A DNA stretch of 64,000 nucleotides from Erythrobacter sp. GTDB lineage: Bacteria > Pseudomonadota > Alphaproteobacteria > Sphingomonadales > Sphingomonadaceae. A program made the translations under genes and the position numbers. The DNA lies in contig NZ_JAMWYX010000003.1 in assembly GCF_024305245.1 (NCBI RefSeq), forward strand, positions 124,001-188,000. The letters are read 5' to 3'. Below the pieces are notes generated by a model, which saw only the letters and a program-made list of their open reading frames with translations, was not told where the DNA came from and did not search any database. Each line of letters starts with the position of its first letter. Position 1 is the stretch's first letter. Positions 18,019 to 27,029 of the stretch are shown here, piece by piece.

Positions 18019-18966
18019 TTATGCGGCGGGATGCGCCCGGGCGCGGGCGAGTTGCCGTTCGCGCCAGGCGATCAGCACGCCTGCGCCGATAATCAGTGGC
18101 GCACCCAGCCACAGGCTTGCCGGTGCGGCGCGATCAAATACGTAATAGCCGTAGAAACTGGCCCATAGCAGCGCGGTATAATCCATCAGCAGGATCACCG
18201 CCGCCGATCCGAACCGCAGCGAGGTGGTGAGCAGCATCTGCGCGGCGGCTCCGGTCAGCGCCATCAGCAGGATGATCCCCCACGTCACCGGATCATGTGC
18301 CGCTATCACGAAAGGCAGCGCCAACGCGGCGACGGGCGTGCTGAGCGCGGTGAACCAGAAAACGATGCTCCACGGATTTTCGGTGGTGTTGAGATCCTGG
18401 ATCTGGAAGCTGATGAACGCCACCACGGCGGGCGCGATCAGGCCGACCACCACGCCGGTCAACGTCACGCCTTCTACTGCCGCGCTGCCGGGCTGCATCA
18501 CCACCAGCACGCCGGCAAAGCCGATCACCACGGCTGACCAGCGATAGCGGCCGATTTTCTCGCCGAACAACACCATCGCGATCAGCACCGCAAAGATCGG
18601 CGCGGTGAAGCTCAATGTGGTCGCTTCCGCCAGCGGCAGCAGCAGCACCGCGCCATAGGTGAACAGCATACCGACAAGGCCGGTCGCCGCGCGCCGTCCG
18701 TGGGCGCCAAGCCTGCGCGTGCGCAGCAGCGAAAGCCGGCCCGCGACCGCGAGGCCCGTCCCCAGCAGTGCCACAGTGAGCAGTTGCCGCCAGAAAATCA
18801 GCTCGATCAGATGCGCGCCGCGTTCTCCCGCCAGCTTGACCAGCATCGCCATAGTCGCAAGCGCAAGCGCGGTGGCCAGGCGGACGCCGAGCGCAAGCAG
18901 CGGGCGGGGGCGAGCGATCGAGCCATCCATCACCAGCCGCTTGGCCCAGCGCCGGGGATTGCGCAA
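18019..18966 (-). CDS. DMT-superfamily transporter (EamA domains)
   Basis: An inner-membrane protein of up to 315 residues with about ten hydrophobic helices arranged as two EamA repeats. LPLAEATTLSFTAPIFAVLIAMVLFGEKIGRYRW is the characteristic end of the first repeat. Such proteins export metabolites or amino acids, but the substrate is not predictable. The start is uncertain: ATG 18966 gives 315 residues, ATG 18930 gives 303. Another DMT transporter lies at 21066 on the other strand. Confidence 0.85.
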   Translation of the reverse strand: MRNPRRWAKRLVMDGSIARPRPLLALGVRLATALALATMAMLVKLAGERGAHLIELIFWRQLLTVALLGTGLAVAGRLSLLRTRRLGAHGRRAATGLVGMLFTYGAVLLLPLAEATTLSFTAPIFAVLIAMVLFGEKIGRYRWSAVVIGFAGVLVVMQPGSAAVEGVTLTGVVVGLIAPAVVAFISFQIQDLNTTENPWSIVFWFTALSTPVAALALPFVIAAHDPVTWGIILLMALTGAAAQMLLTTSLRFGSAAVILLMDYTALLWASFYGYYVFDRAAPASLWLGAPLIIGAGVLIAWRERQLARARAHPAA

Positions 18967-18994
18967 GCGCGGCCACGCCCTACATCAGCGCGCC

Positions 18995-19237
18995 ATGGAA
19001 TTTCTCGCCCGCTTTGCGCTTCTGAGCGACGCCGCGCAGCTCGCCTTAACCGGCGGGCTGTTCTGGGCGTTCGCGGCGTTTGCCGGGGTGATGGAGCGGC
19101 GGCGGATGAAGCGGCGCGACGTGTCCCGGCTCGAACAGGTCGGCTGGGTGCCGTGGCTGGGCCTGTTCATGTCGGCGGCGATCATCGGCGGCGGGATGCT
19201 GGCGATGAGCCTGCCGGTTGTGATCGGGGGGATGTAG
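18995..19237 (+). CDS. Small two-helix membrane protein, unknown function
   Basis: An 80-residue protein that I do not recognise. Two hydrophobic stretches (about residues 12-32 and 54-76) flank a very basic loop with ERRRMKRRDVSRLEQ, so a hairpin membrane topology with a positive cytoplasmic loop is likely. The start at ATG 18995 leaves only 28 bases to the divergent DMT gene. It ends before an array of hairpins at 19272-19364. Confidence 0.5.
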   Translation: MEFLARFALLSDAAQLALTGGLFWAFAAFAGVMERRRMKRRDVSRLEQVGWVPWLGLFMSAAIIGGGMLAMSLPVVIGGM

Positions 19238-19271
19238 GCGCGGACACTGTTGCGCGAGCACGCAGACCGAA

Positions 19272-19364
19272 CGAACCCGCAGGGTTCGCAAGGCCAACCG
19301 GCCGCCGGCCGGTTAGGCCGAACAATCCGGGCCGGACGGCCCGGATCGCGTGTCAGAGACACGC
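19272..19364. repeat. Array of four tandem hairpins at convergent gene ends
   Basis: Four perfect hairpins follow each other in 93 bases. They are CGAACCC-GCA-GGGTTCG (19272-19288), AACCGGCC-GCC-GGCCGGTT (19296-19314, extendable by GGCC/GGCC), ATCCGGGCC-GGAC-GGCCCGGAT (19325-19346) and GCGTGTC-AGA-GACACGC (19348-19364). Loops are 3-4 bases and the stems differ in sequence. The last one covers the cpaF stop codon. They may act as a two-way transcription barrier, but none has a T-run. Confidence 0.75.
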
Positions 19365-20888
19365 CTCAAGATACGCCTGATCGAACCCGAATTGCCGCGC
19401 TTTTTCGAGCGTATAGGGGCGCAGGCCCGAGGCGCGGAATTCGCCGAGGATCTTGCCGTCTTCGCTCTCGTCGAGATATTCGAACTTGAACAGTTCCTGC
19501 GTCACGATCACGTCGCCTTCCATCCCGATCACTTCAGTGATGTTGGTGGTGCGGCGTGAACCGTCGCGCAGACGCTTCACCTGCACGATCAGATCGACCG
19601 ATTCGGCGATCTGGCGGCTGATGGCTTCCTTGGGGATCTTGATGTCGCCCATCAGGATCATGTTTTCCATACGGCCAAGGCATTCGCGCGGGCTGTTGGC
19701 GTGGAGCGTACACATCGAACCATCGTGACCGGTGTTCATTGCGGCCAGAAGGTCGAAACATTCCGCGCCGCGGATTTCGCCGAGGATGATGCGGTCAGGA
19801 CGCATACGCAGGGCGTTCTTCACAAGGTCGCCGATGGTGATCGCGCCTTGCCCTTCAAGGTTCGGCGGACGCGTTTCCAGCGGCAGCCAGTGCGGCTGCT
19901 GCAGGCGGAGTTCGGCCGCGTCTTCGATGGTCAGCACGCGCTCGCCGGGGTCGATCATCTTCGACATGGCGTTGAGCATCGTCGTTTTACCCGAGCCCGT
20001 ACCGCCCGAAATCACGATGTTCATCCGGCACGCGCCCGCGATTTTCAGCGCGGTGCACATCTTGTCCGACATCGAGCCGAAGTCGCGCAGCATATCGAGC
20101 GTGATCGGCTTTTCGGAAAACTTACGAATCGAGATCGCGGTGCCGCGCAAGCTGAGCGGCGGCACGATCACGTTCACACGCGAGCCGTCCTTGAGACGGG
20201 CGTCAGCCAGCGGCGTGGTCTGGTCGACGCGGCGGCCGACCTGGTTCACAATTCGCTGGGCGATCTGGAACAGATGCTGTTCGTCGCGGAACCGGATCGG
20301 GGCGAGGGTGAGCTTGCCCTTCTTTTCGATGTAGGTCTGATCCGGGCCGTTGACCATGATGTCGGTGACGTCGGGATCGTTGAGCAATTCTTCGAGCGGG
20401 CCGAAGCCGAGCAGCTCGTCGATCAGCACCTTTTCCAGCGCGAATTGTTCGCGCCGGTTCAGTGTGACCTTCAGTTCGGCCAGCACTTCAAGGATGATCG
20501 GGCGGAATTCTTCGGAGAGTTCCTCCTTCGACAGCGTCGCCGCTGCTTCGGGGTCAACGCGTTCGAGCAGGCGCGGAAGCACCTGTTCCTTGATCTTGTG
20601 GACGCTGGCTTCAAAGCCGCCGACCTCGGAATTGCCTTCATTGACCGCAGTCATGCGCTCGTTGAGGCGATCGAGCGCTTCGGCGCTGTTTGCGGGGCGG
20701 CTGTTCGAGGGCGCGGGTGCCGGGGCGGCCTTGGCCTCCTCGCCGGGCAGCGGCGGAAACTGCTCGCCGCCGCGTTGCCCTGCCGCGGAATTGCCGCCGG
20801 CTCCCTTCATTGGCCGGGCGACCCCGAAAGCCGGCCTGCCGCCGGCCTTCAGTCCGCCAGCATTGCCCTTCTTGCCGAATGCGCTCAT
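19353..20888 (-). CDS. cpaF: CpaF/TadA-family secretion ATPase
   Basis: A 511-residue type II/IV secretion ATPase that powers assembly of Flp-type (tad) pili in the cytoplasm. After a Pro/Ala/Gly-rich N-terminal 75 residues come the CpaF N-terminal helical domain, Walker A GGTGSGKTT, the Asp-box segment ERVLTIEDAAELRLQQ, Walker B RIILGEIRGAE and the His-box TLHANSPRE. All catalytic elements are intact. No other cpa/tad gene is adjacent, so it is a stand-alone copy here. Confidence 0.92.
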   Translation of the reverse strand: MSAFGKKGNAGGLKAGGRPAFGVARPMKGAGGNSAAGQRGGEQFPPLPGEEAKAAPAPAPSNSRPANSAEALDRLNERMTAVNEGNSEVGGFEASVHKIKEQVLPRLLERVDPEAAATLSKEELSEEFRPIILEVLAELKVTLNRREQFALEKVLIDELLGFGPLEELLNDPDVTDIMVNGPDQTYIEKKGKLTLAPIRFRDEQHLFQIAQRIVNQVGRRVDQTTPLADARLKDGSRVNVIVPPLSLRGTAISIRKFSEKPITLDMLRDFGSMSDKMCTALKIAGACRMNIVISGGTGSGKTTMLNAMSKMIDPGERVLTIEDAAELRLQQPHWLPLETRPPNLEGQGAITIGDLVKNALRMRPDRIILGEIRGAECFDLLAAMNTGHDGSMCTLHANSPRECLGRMENMILMGDIKIPKEAISRQIAESVDLIVQVKRLRDGSRRTTNITEVIGMEGDVIVTQELFKFEYLDESEDGKILGEFRASGLRPYTLEKARQFGFDQAYLEACL

Positions 20889-20966
20889 TCCCAGCCCCCA
20901 AGGCTTGTCATCATGTTCTGAACCCTTGCCGCTAATCGTGCGAAAGGTGTCTTCCGAAAAATGGTG

Positions 20967-20990
20967 AATAAGCAGGAAAGCTTATTTTTT
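20967..20990 (+). terminator. Terminator-like hairpin in the cpaF/EamA intergenic region
   Basis: AATAAGC (20967-20973), a six-base loop and GCTTATT (20980-20986) form a 7-bp stem, followed by T residues up to 20990 on the plus strand. It lies 75 bases before the DMT gene start and has no plus-strand gene directly upstream, so it could end a short leader or small RNA. The weak AT-rich stem makes this uncertain. Confidence 0.4.
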
Positions 20991-21065
20991 CCCTAAGACG
21001 CGCAGGCCGGATCGGCTGGTGGAAGTGGATTGTGCTGGCGCTCCGGCGGTCCTAGGCGGTGCCGC

Positions 21066-21989
21066 ATGAACAATCAGCACCGCACCGGATTGGGCTTTGC
21101 CGTGGCGGGTTTCGCGCTCCTTTCGGTGGGGGATGCGGTGGTCAAATCAATGGCCGATGACTGGCCGGCTTTTGCGGTCGCGGCCTTGCGGTTTTCGCTT
21201 GGGGCGCTGGGTCTTTCGCTGCTGCTGCTCAGGAGCGAGGGGCCGCCTGCGTTTGTGCCGCAGAGTCCCTGGCTGCAGGCGGCCCGCGGCCTGTGTCTGG
21301 CAGTGGCTTCGGTCTGCTTCTTTTCGGCGGTTTACCTGATGCCGCTGGCCGAGGCGATGGCGATCGCCTTTCTTTCGCCGGTGCTGACGCAGGTTCTGGC
21401 CGGTGTGCTGCTGGGCGAACGGATGGAGCGCCGCGTATGGGCGGCGTCGCTGATCGCGCTGTGCGGGGTTGCCATCGTGCTGCGGCCCAACCTTGCCGAA
21501 CTCGGGCTGGCGGCGCTGCTGCCGCTGGTTTCCGCACTTTTCTTCGCTCTGATGATGGTCGCCAACCGCGCGAGTGCGGGGCAGGGCAGCGCGCTATCGA
21601 TGCAGGTTTTCATCGCCGGGTTGTGCGCCCCGCTGCTGATTGCGGGTGCGATCATGGCAAAGGTTTCGGGCGTTCCCGCGCTCGATTTCGGATGGCCGGC
21701 GTGGGATGTGGTGGCACGCTGCGCGGTCGTTGCGGTGACAGCCAGCAGCGCGCACTGGCTGGTCTATATCGGCACCGCCAGGGCAGGCGCGGCGCAGATT
21801 GCTCCGGCGGTTTATGTACAGATGCTGGTGGCAATCGTGCTCGGCTGGTGGTGGTTCGGTGATCGGCCGGATATCTACACGCTTGCAGGGGCCGGGCTGA
21901 TCGTGGCTTCGGGCCTGTATCTTTGGCGCGGCTCCGCGCGCAAGGCTCCGGGCAAAGCCCAAAGCAAAGCCTTGCCGATGAAGCGCTAA
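21066..21989 (+). CDS. DMT-superfamily transporter (EamA domains)
   Basis: A 307-residue inner-membrane protein with about ten helices in two EamA repeats. The segment LMPLAEAMAIAFLSPVLTQVLAGVLLGERMERRVW closes repeat one. It resembles RhaT/S-adenosylmethionine-type exporters; the substrate is unknown. ATG 21066 was chosen because MNNQHRTGLGFAVAGF runs straight into the first helix. It precedes glmS by 52 bases on the same strand. Confidence 0.85.
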   Translation: MNNQHRTGLGFAVAGFALLSVGDAVVKSMADDWPAFAVAALRFSLGALGLSLLLLRSEGPPAFVPQSPWLQAARGLCLAVASVCFFSAVYLMPLAEAMAIAFLSPVLTQVLAGVLLGERMERRVWAASLIALCGVAIVLRPNLAELGLAALLPLVSALFFALMMVANRASAGQGSALSMQVFIAGLCAPLLIAGAIMAKVSGVPALDFGWPAWDVVARCAVVAVTASSAHWLVYIGTARAGAAQIAPAVYVQMLVAIVLGWWWFGDRPDIYTLAGAGLIVASGLYLWRGSARKAPGKAQSKALPMKR

Positions 21990-22041
21990 TGGCTAGAGCG
22001 TTGAACCGCGCTCGGGGCATCAAGAAAGGACAGGCAAGGCA

Positions 22042-23877
22042 ATGTGCGGCATTATCGGGATCGTGGGCAGTTCCAGCGTGGCCGATCGGCTGGTCGATGG
22101 CCTGCGGCGGATGGAATATCGCGGCTATGACAGCGCCGGAATCTGCACGCTGCATGATGGCGCGCTGGTGCGCCGCCGGGCGGAAGGCAAGCTTGCCAAT
22201 CTCGCCCGCGTGCTGGCGAGCGACCCTGCTCCCGGCACGATCGGCATTGCGCATACCCGGTGGGCGACCCACGGCGCGCCGACGTCGGCCAATGCCCATC
22301 CGCACGCGACTGGCGAAGTGGCCATCGTTCACAACGGCATCATCGAAAACTACAAGGAATTGCGCGCCGAACTGGCTGCCGCCGGGCGCGTGTTCGAAAG
22401 CGAAACCGATAGCGAGGTGGTCGCGCACCTCGTTTCCGCCGAGGTCGAGCGCGGGGCCGAGCCTGCCGAAGCGGTACGCGAAGTGCTGCCGCGTCTGCGC
22501 GGAGCATTCGCGCTCGCCATCGCGTTCCGCCAGCATCCCGGTCTGCTGATCGGCGCGCGGCTCGGTTCGCCGCTGGTGCTGGGCTATGGCCCGGAGGGTG
22601 AGGATGCCGAGATGTATCTAGGCTCCGATGCACTGGCACTTGCCCCGCTGACCCAGCGCATCGCCTATCTCGAAGAGGGCGATTGGGTGGTGGTGCAGCG
22701 CGACAGCGCGCAGATTTACGACGGCGAAAACCAGCCCGTCACCCGCGAAATCCGCGCCTCGGGCGCATCGGCGGCGGCGGTGGAGAAGGGCAATTACCGC
22801 CATTTCATGCAGAAGGAGATCTTCGAGCAGCCGACCGTGGTGGCGCAGACGCTTGGCTCCTATCTCCGGCGCTCGGACAATTCGGTGGCGCTGCCGCAGA
22901 TGGATGTCGATCTTTCGCAGGTGCGCCGGCTGACGATCGTCGCCTGCGGGACATCATACTATGCCGGGATGGTGGCGAAATACTGGTTCGAGCAATTCGC
23001 CCGCGTGCCGGTCGATATCGATGTCGCTTCGGAATTCCGCTACCGCGATCCTGTGCTGGAGGAGGGCGGCCTTGCGCTGTTCATCTCGCAGAGCGGGGAG
23101 ACGGCCGATACGCTCGCCGCGCTGCGCCATTGCAAGGCCAATGGGCAGACCATCGCGGTGGTCGTCAACGTGCCGACCAGCACCATGGCACGCGAGGCCG
23201 ATCTGCTGCTGCCGACCCATGCCGGGCCGGAAATCGGCGTCGCATCGACTAAGGCATTCACCTGCCAGCTTGCCGTACTGGCGGCGCTGGCGGCGCATAT
23301 GGCGGTGAAGAAGGGCAAATTGTCGCGCGAGCAGGAGGCCGGGATCGTGCACCACCTGCTTGAAGCGCCAGCCGCGCTCAATGCGGCGCTCGATCATGAT
23401 GACGATATTGCCGCCATGGCGCACCTGATCGCCCCGGCGCGTGACGTGCTGTATCTCGGGCGTGGACAGGATTATCCGTTGGCGCTCGAAGGGGCGCTGA
23501 AGCTCAAGGAAATCAGCTATATCCATGCCGAAGGCTATGCCGCAGGCGAAATGAAGCACGGGCCGATTGCGCTGATCGACGAAGCCGTGCCGGTGGTGGT
23601 GATCGCGCCTTCCGGGCCTCTGTTCGAAAAGACCGTGTCCAACATGGAAGAAGTCCGCGCGCGCGGCGGGCAGGTGGTGCTGATTTCCGATGCCAAGGGC
23701 CTCGAAGCCGCCAGCGAGGGCTGCATCGCCACGATCGAAATGCCGGTGGTGCACCCGCTGATTATGCCGCTGGTCTATGCCATCCCGGTGCAATTGCTCG
23801 CCTATCACGTTGCGGTGGTGAAGGGCACGGATGTCGACCAGCCGCGCAATCTCGCCAAGTCGGTTACGGTCGAATAG
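22042..23877 (+). CDS. glmS: Glutamine-fructose-6-phosphate aminotransferase (isomerizing)
   Basis: A 611-residue enzyme that makes glucosamine-6-phosphate, the first step towards UDP-GlcNAc for peptidoglycan and LPS. The N-terminal nucleophile Cys2 begins MCGIIGIVG, with RWATHG and HNGIIEN in the glutaminase domain. Two SIS sugar-isomerase domains follow (CGTSYYAGM and SQSGETADT near 310-355; LGRGQDYPLALEGALKLKEISYIHAE near 480). The C-terminus LAKSVTVE is the family end. AAGGACAGG precedes the ATG. No ribozyme is expected in this phylum and none was seen. Confidence 0.97.
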   Translation: MCGIIGIVGSSSVADRLVDGLRRMEYRGYDSAGICTLHDGALVRRRAEGKLANLARVLASDPAPGTIGIAHTRWATHGAPTSANAHPHATGEVAIVHNGIIENYKELRAELAAAGRVFESETDSEVVAHLVSAEVERGAEPAEAVREVLPRLRGAFALAIAFRQHPGLLIGARLGSPLVLGYGPEGEDAEMYLGSDALALAPLTQRIAYLEEGDWVVVQRDSAQIYDGENQPVTREIRASGASAAAVEKGNYRHFMQKEIFEQPTVVAQTLGSYLRRSDNSVALPQMDVDLSQVRRLTIVACGTSYYAGMVAKYWFEQFARVPVDIDVASEFRYRDPVLEEGGLALFISQSGETADTLAALRHCKANGQTIAVVVNVPTSTMAREADLLLPTHAGPEIGVASTKAFTCQLAVLAALAAHMAVKKGKLSREQEAGIVHHLLEAPAALNAALDHDDDIAAMAHLIAPARDVLYLGRGQDYPLALEGALKLKEISYIHAEGYAAGEMKHGPIALIDEAVPVVVIAPSGPLFEKTVSNMEEVRARGGQVVLISDAKGLEAASEGCIATIEMPVVHPLIMPLVYAIPVQLLAYHVAVVKGTDVDQPRNLAKSVTVE

Positions 23878-23936
23878 TGAGAAGCGTGAAAATGCCTATC
23901 GCAATCAATGCTGTCTCGCAGGAATTTACCGCAACC

Positions 23937-23952
23937 TAACCTTTGGTGGTTA
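23937..23952. promoter_or_regulatory. Inverted repeat ahead of the GGDEF-EAL gene
   Basis: TAACC-N6-GGTTA lies between glmS and the c-di-GMP gene and includes a GGTTAA half-site on its right. It overlaps a possible TTG start at 23943, which argues for the later GTG start. It could be an operator; the binding protein is unknown. Confidence 0.35.
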
Positions 23953-23963
23953 ATGGCCGCGGG

Positions 23964-26318
23964 GTGACCGAACCGCACGCCCCGCCTGTCATTCCGCAGC
24001 CCGCTGACCTCCCGGTTTCGGCCATCCTCGGCCTATCGGGCAAGGGTGATCTGGACTGGTCACGAATACGCGGTTTGCAATATCCGGCGCTTGCGAAGCT
24101 CGCGTTCTACCGGCTTTACGTGCACGCGATCCTCGCAACCTTCGTGGCGCAAATCTATATCTCCAAGGTCGGCGTCGCCGGAATGGCGGTGTGGATGTTG
24201 GCACTGCTGGCGATCCAATGGCGCGGAAAGCGGATCGATCTGTCGCTGGCCGATGCCGATAGGCGGCGGGTAACCCGCTCCGAATTCCTCAGGCAGGCGA
24301 GCACTGCGGTGCTATCGGGGCTGGTCTGGTCCGCCGCAATTGTGGCGTTTCCATTCTTCGGCACGCCCGATGACCTGATGGCCTTCATGATGATCGTGGT
24401 CATCCTGACCTCGGGATCGGTGTTCTTCTTCACTGCGGCCCCGTTCGGCATTGTCTGCTTCATCACTTTGATCTGCCTCGCTGCGATGCTCCAACTCGCG
24501 GTCGCCGACATGTGGCATTCTGCCGTCGCGATGCTGCTGTTCCTGATCGTCGGGCTGCTCGGTTCGATCGAGGTGGGGCGCACGTTCCTGACCGCCCGAT
24601 TTGCCGAAGCTCTGGTGACCGAGAAGGAAGAGGTCGTCTCGCTTCTGCTGCGCGAGTTCGAGGAGAACGAGGCGGACTGGCTTTGGGAAGTCGATGTCGC
24701 GCGGCGTCTGCGTTCGGTCAGCCCGCGCTTTGCCTTTGCGCTCGGCCGTCCGCAGGTGGAGGTCGAGGGAATGCCCCTGCTTGAACTGGTCGCCGGCCGG
24801 AGCTGGCAAAGCGGGCAGTTCCCGGCCAGTCTTCACGACCTGGCCGAACGGCTCAAGAACCGGGAGAACTTCTCCAATATTCTGGTGCAGGTCTCGATTC
24901 TCGGTGAGGAGCGCTGGTGGGAGCTTTCGGGCACGCCGATCCGGGATGATCGCGGACGTTTTGCCGGTTTTCGCGGGGTCGGCTCGGACGTGACCGAGCA
25001 GCGCGCCTCATCCGAAAAGATCGCCTATCTGGCGCGGTTCGACACTCTGACCCATCTTCCCAACCGTTTGCAACTGACCGAAGCTTTGGGCGAGGCGCTA
25101 CGCCATGCCGAACAGTGGCGCACGCGCGGGGCGCTGCTGATGGTCGATCTCGACCGGTTCAAATCGGTCAATGATTCGCTGGGCCACATGACCGGCGACA
25201 AGCTGCTGGCGCAGGTGGCAGCACGGCTCAAATCGCTGATGGGCGAAAACCAGTTGTGCGGACGGCTCGGCGGCGACGAATTCGCCATCGTGATCCGCGA
25301 TCTTCACAGTGTCGATGACATTGATCGCCTCGCCGCGCGGATCGTCGAACGACTTTCCGAACCATATCAGGTCGATCATCACACGTTATATGTCGGTGCC
25401 AGCGTCGGATCTGCGATCGGCCCGCGCGATGGCAATACGGTCGAAGAACTGATGCGCAATGCCGACCTTGCGCTCTACGGCGCCAAGGATACCGGCGGAG
25501 GCGAGCATCGCCGCTTCGAACCGATGCTGCACGCCTTTGCCGAGGAACGCCGCCAGCTGGAGGTGGCGCTGCGCAAGGCGCTGGGGCGCGACGAGATGGA
25601 GCTGCATTATCAGCCGGTGGTGGATTCGCGCAGTGAAGCCGTGGTGAGTTTCGAAGCGCTGGTGCGTTGGAACAGCGCCGATCACGGCTTTATCAGCCCC
25701 GGCAAGTTCATCCCGCTGGCCGAAGATACACGGCTGATAGTCCCGATCGGCAGATGGGTGATGCGCAAGGCCTGCGAGGAAGCGCGCAACTGGCCCGAAC
25801 ACATCAAGGTCAACGTCAACGTGTCGCCCGAACAGCTGCTGGAACCCACCTTCCACGAGGAAGTGGTCGAGGCGCTGGCGGCAAGCGGTCTCAAGCCCGA
25901 GCGGCTGGAGGTCGAGGTGACCGAAAGCATCTTCCTGCGCGATGCCAGCGTGGCGCGCAATGCGCTGGAACAGGTGATGGCGCTGGGTTGCTCGGTCGCG
26001 CTTGACGATTTCGGGACGGGCTATTCCTCGCTGGGCTACATCCGCAAGCTTCGCTTTTCGACGATCAAGGTGGATCGCACCTTCGTGCAGGGCGCCGCGC
26101 AGGGGAGCAAGGAAAGCCTTGCGATCATCAATGCTGTGGTCGCGATGGCCAAAAGCCTCGACATGACCACCACCGCAGAAGGGGTGGAAACCGCCGAGGA
26201 GGCCGAGCTGATCCGCAATCTGGGCTGCGACAAGATCCAGGGCTATTACTTCGGCCGGCCGATGCCCAGCCAAGACGCGCTGCGCCTGTTCAGCAATCCG
26301 CAGCAGCTGCGCGCCTGA
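23964..26318 (+). CDS. Membrane GGDEF-EAL protein (c-di-GMP turnover)
   Basis: A 784-residue protein. About six membrane helices (roughly residues 35-200) are followed by a PAS-like segment ending in GFRGVGSDVTEQR, then a GGDEF domain (GGDEF intact at 436-440) and an EAL domain (EAL intact at 564-566, with NVNVSPEQL, EVTES, DDFGTGYSSL, VDRTFV and AEGVET). Both synthesis and breakdown of c-di-GMP are possible. The product-inhibition I-site RxxD is absent (GENQ at that place). GTG 23964 was preferred; TTG 23943 would add seven residues. Confidence 0.9.
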   Translation: MTEPHAPPVIPQPADLPVSAILGLSGKGDLDWSRIRGLQYPALAKLAFYRLYVHAILATFVAQIYISKVGVAGMAVWMLALLAIQWRGKRIDLSLADADRRRVTRSEFLRQASTAVLSGLVWSAAIVAFPFFGTPDDLMAFMMIVVILTSGSVFFFTAAPFGIVCFITLICLAAMLQLAVADMWHSAVAMLLFLIVGLLGSIEVGRTFLTARFAEALVTEKEEVVSLLLREFEENEADWLWEVDVARRLRSVSPRFAFALGRPQVEVEGMPLLELVAGRSWQSGQFPASLHDLAERLKNRENFSNILVQVSILGEERWWELSGTPIRDDRGRFAGFRGVGSDVTEQRASSEKIAYLARFDTLTHLPNRLQLTEALGEALRHAEQWRTRGALLMVDLDRFKSVNDSLGHMTGDKLLAQVAARLKSLMGENQLCGRLGGDEFAIVIRDLHSVDDIDRLAARIVERLSEPYQVDHHTLYVGASVGSAIGPRDGNTVEELMRNADLALYGAKDTGGGEHRRFEPMLHAFAEERRQLEVALRKALGRDEMELHYQPVVDSRSEAVVSFEALVRWNSADHGFISPGKFIPLAEDTRLIVPIGRWVMRKACEEARNWPEHIKVNVNVSPEQLLEPTFHEEVVEALAASGLKPERLEVEVTESIFLRDASVARNALEQVMALGCSVALDDFGTGYSSLGYIRKLRFSTIKVDRTFVQGAAQGSKESLAIINAVVAMAKSLDMTTTAEGVETAEEAELIRNLGCDKIQGYYFGRPMPSQDALRLFSNPQQLRA

Positions 26319-26331
26319 CCTGCAGGCGCGC
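26309..26331. terminator. GC-rich hairpin between convergent genes
   Basis: GCGCGCCTG (26309-26317), a five-base loop and CAGGCGCGC (26323-26331) form a perfect 9-bp stem. It covers the stop codon of the GGDEF-EAL gene and lies just before the end of purQ on the other strand. No T-run follows. A two-way barrier to transcription is an inference. Confidence 0.4.
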
Positions 26332-26339
26332 GCCGCCGA

Positions 26340-27029
26340 TCAGGCGGTGGCCAGTGACGCCAGGATATTGTCAAACAAGCGGCGACCGTCGGTCCCGCCC
26401 AGCGCGTTCACAGCCGCCGGTTCAATCGCGCGTTCGGGATGCGGCATCATGCCGAGCACCCGTCCGTTAGCGCTCAGCACCCCGGCAATGTCGCGCGCCG
26501 ACCCGTTGCAGTTCTGCGCGTACCGGAAAGCGATGCGTCCTTCACCTTCGAGCCGGTCGAGCGTTGCTTCGTCGGCGAAGTAATTGCCGTCATGATGCGC
26601 GACCGGCACGCGCAGGGTTTCGTCCGCCGCAAAGCCGCTCGTGAACAGCGAATCGGTGTTTGCGACCTGCAATTCGACCGTCCGGCAGACGAACCGCTGG
26701 CCGGCATTGCGCATCAGCGCGCCGGGCAGCAACCGCGCTTCGGTAAGCACCTGAAATCCGTTGCACACGCCCAGCACCGGCACGCCGCGCCCTGCGGCGG
26801 CGACCACGGCGCGCATGATCGGGCTCATCGCCGCCATCGCGCCCGACCGCAGGTAATCGCCATAGGAAAACCCGCCGGGCAGCGCGATAAGGTCGAGCCG
26901 GTCGGGCAGGTCGGCATCGCCGTGCCACACCCGCAGCGCAGGCTGGCCCGAAACCGCCTCCAACGCCGTCACCATGTCGCGATCGCAATTCGAGCCGGGA
27001 AAGGTGACGACGGCGGCGCGGAAGCCCAT
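26340..27029 (-). CDS. purQ: Phosphoribosylformylglycinamidine synthase, glutaminase subunit
   Basis: A 229-residue class I glutamine amidotransferase that supplies ammonia to PurL in purine synthesis. The opening [15 protein letters not shown], the [12 protein letters not shown] motif, the nucleophile Cys in GVCNGFQVL and the catalytic His/Glu in MPHPERA are all present. ATG 27029 overlaps the purS stop by one base (TAATG), so the two are co-translated. PurL is not in the window. Confidence 0.95.
   Translation of the reverse strand: MGFRAAVVTFPGSNCDRDMVTALEAVSGQPALRVWHGDADLPDRLDLIALPGGFSYGDYLRSGAMAAMSPIMRAVVAAAGRGVPVLGVCNGFQVLTEARLLPGALMRNAGQRFVCRTVELQVANTDSLFTSGFAADETLRVPVAHHDGNYFADEATLDRLEGEGRIAFRYAQNCNGSARDIAGVLSANGRVLGMMPHPERAIEPAAVNALGGTDGRRLFDNILASLATA

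Noticed and set aside
21990..22041. Possible glmS ribozyme before glmS
   Set aside because: The space is only 52 bases, lacks the ribozyme core, and the element is known from Gram-positive bacteria.
23937..23952. CtrA-binding site at the GGDEF-EAL gene
   Set aside because: Only a GGTTAA half-site fits; the spacing and second half of the TTAA-N7-TTAA consensus are missing.
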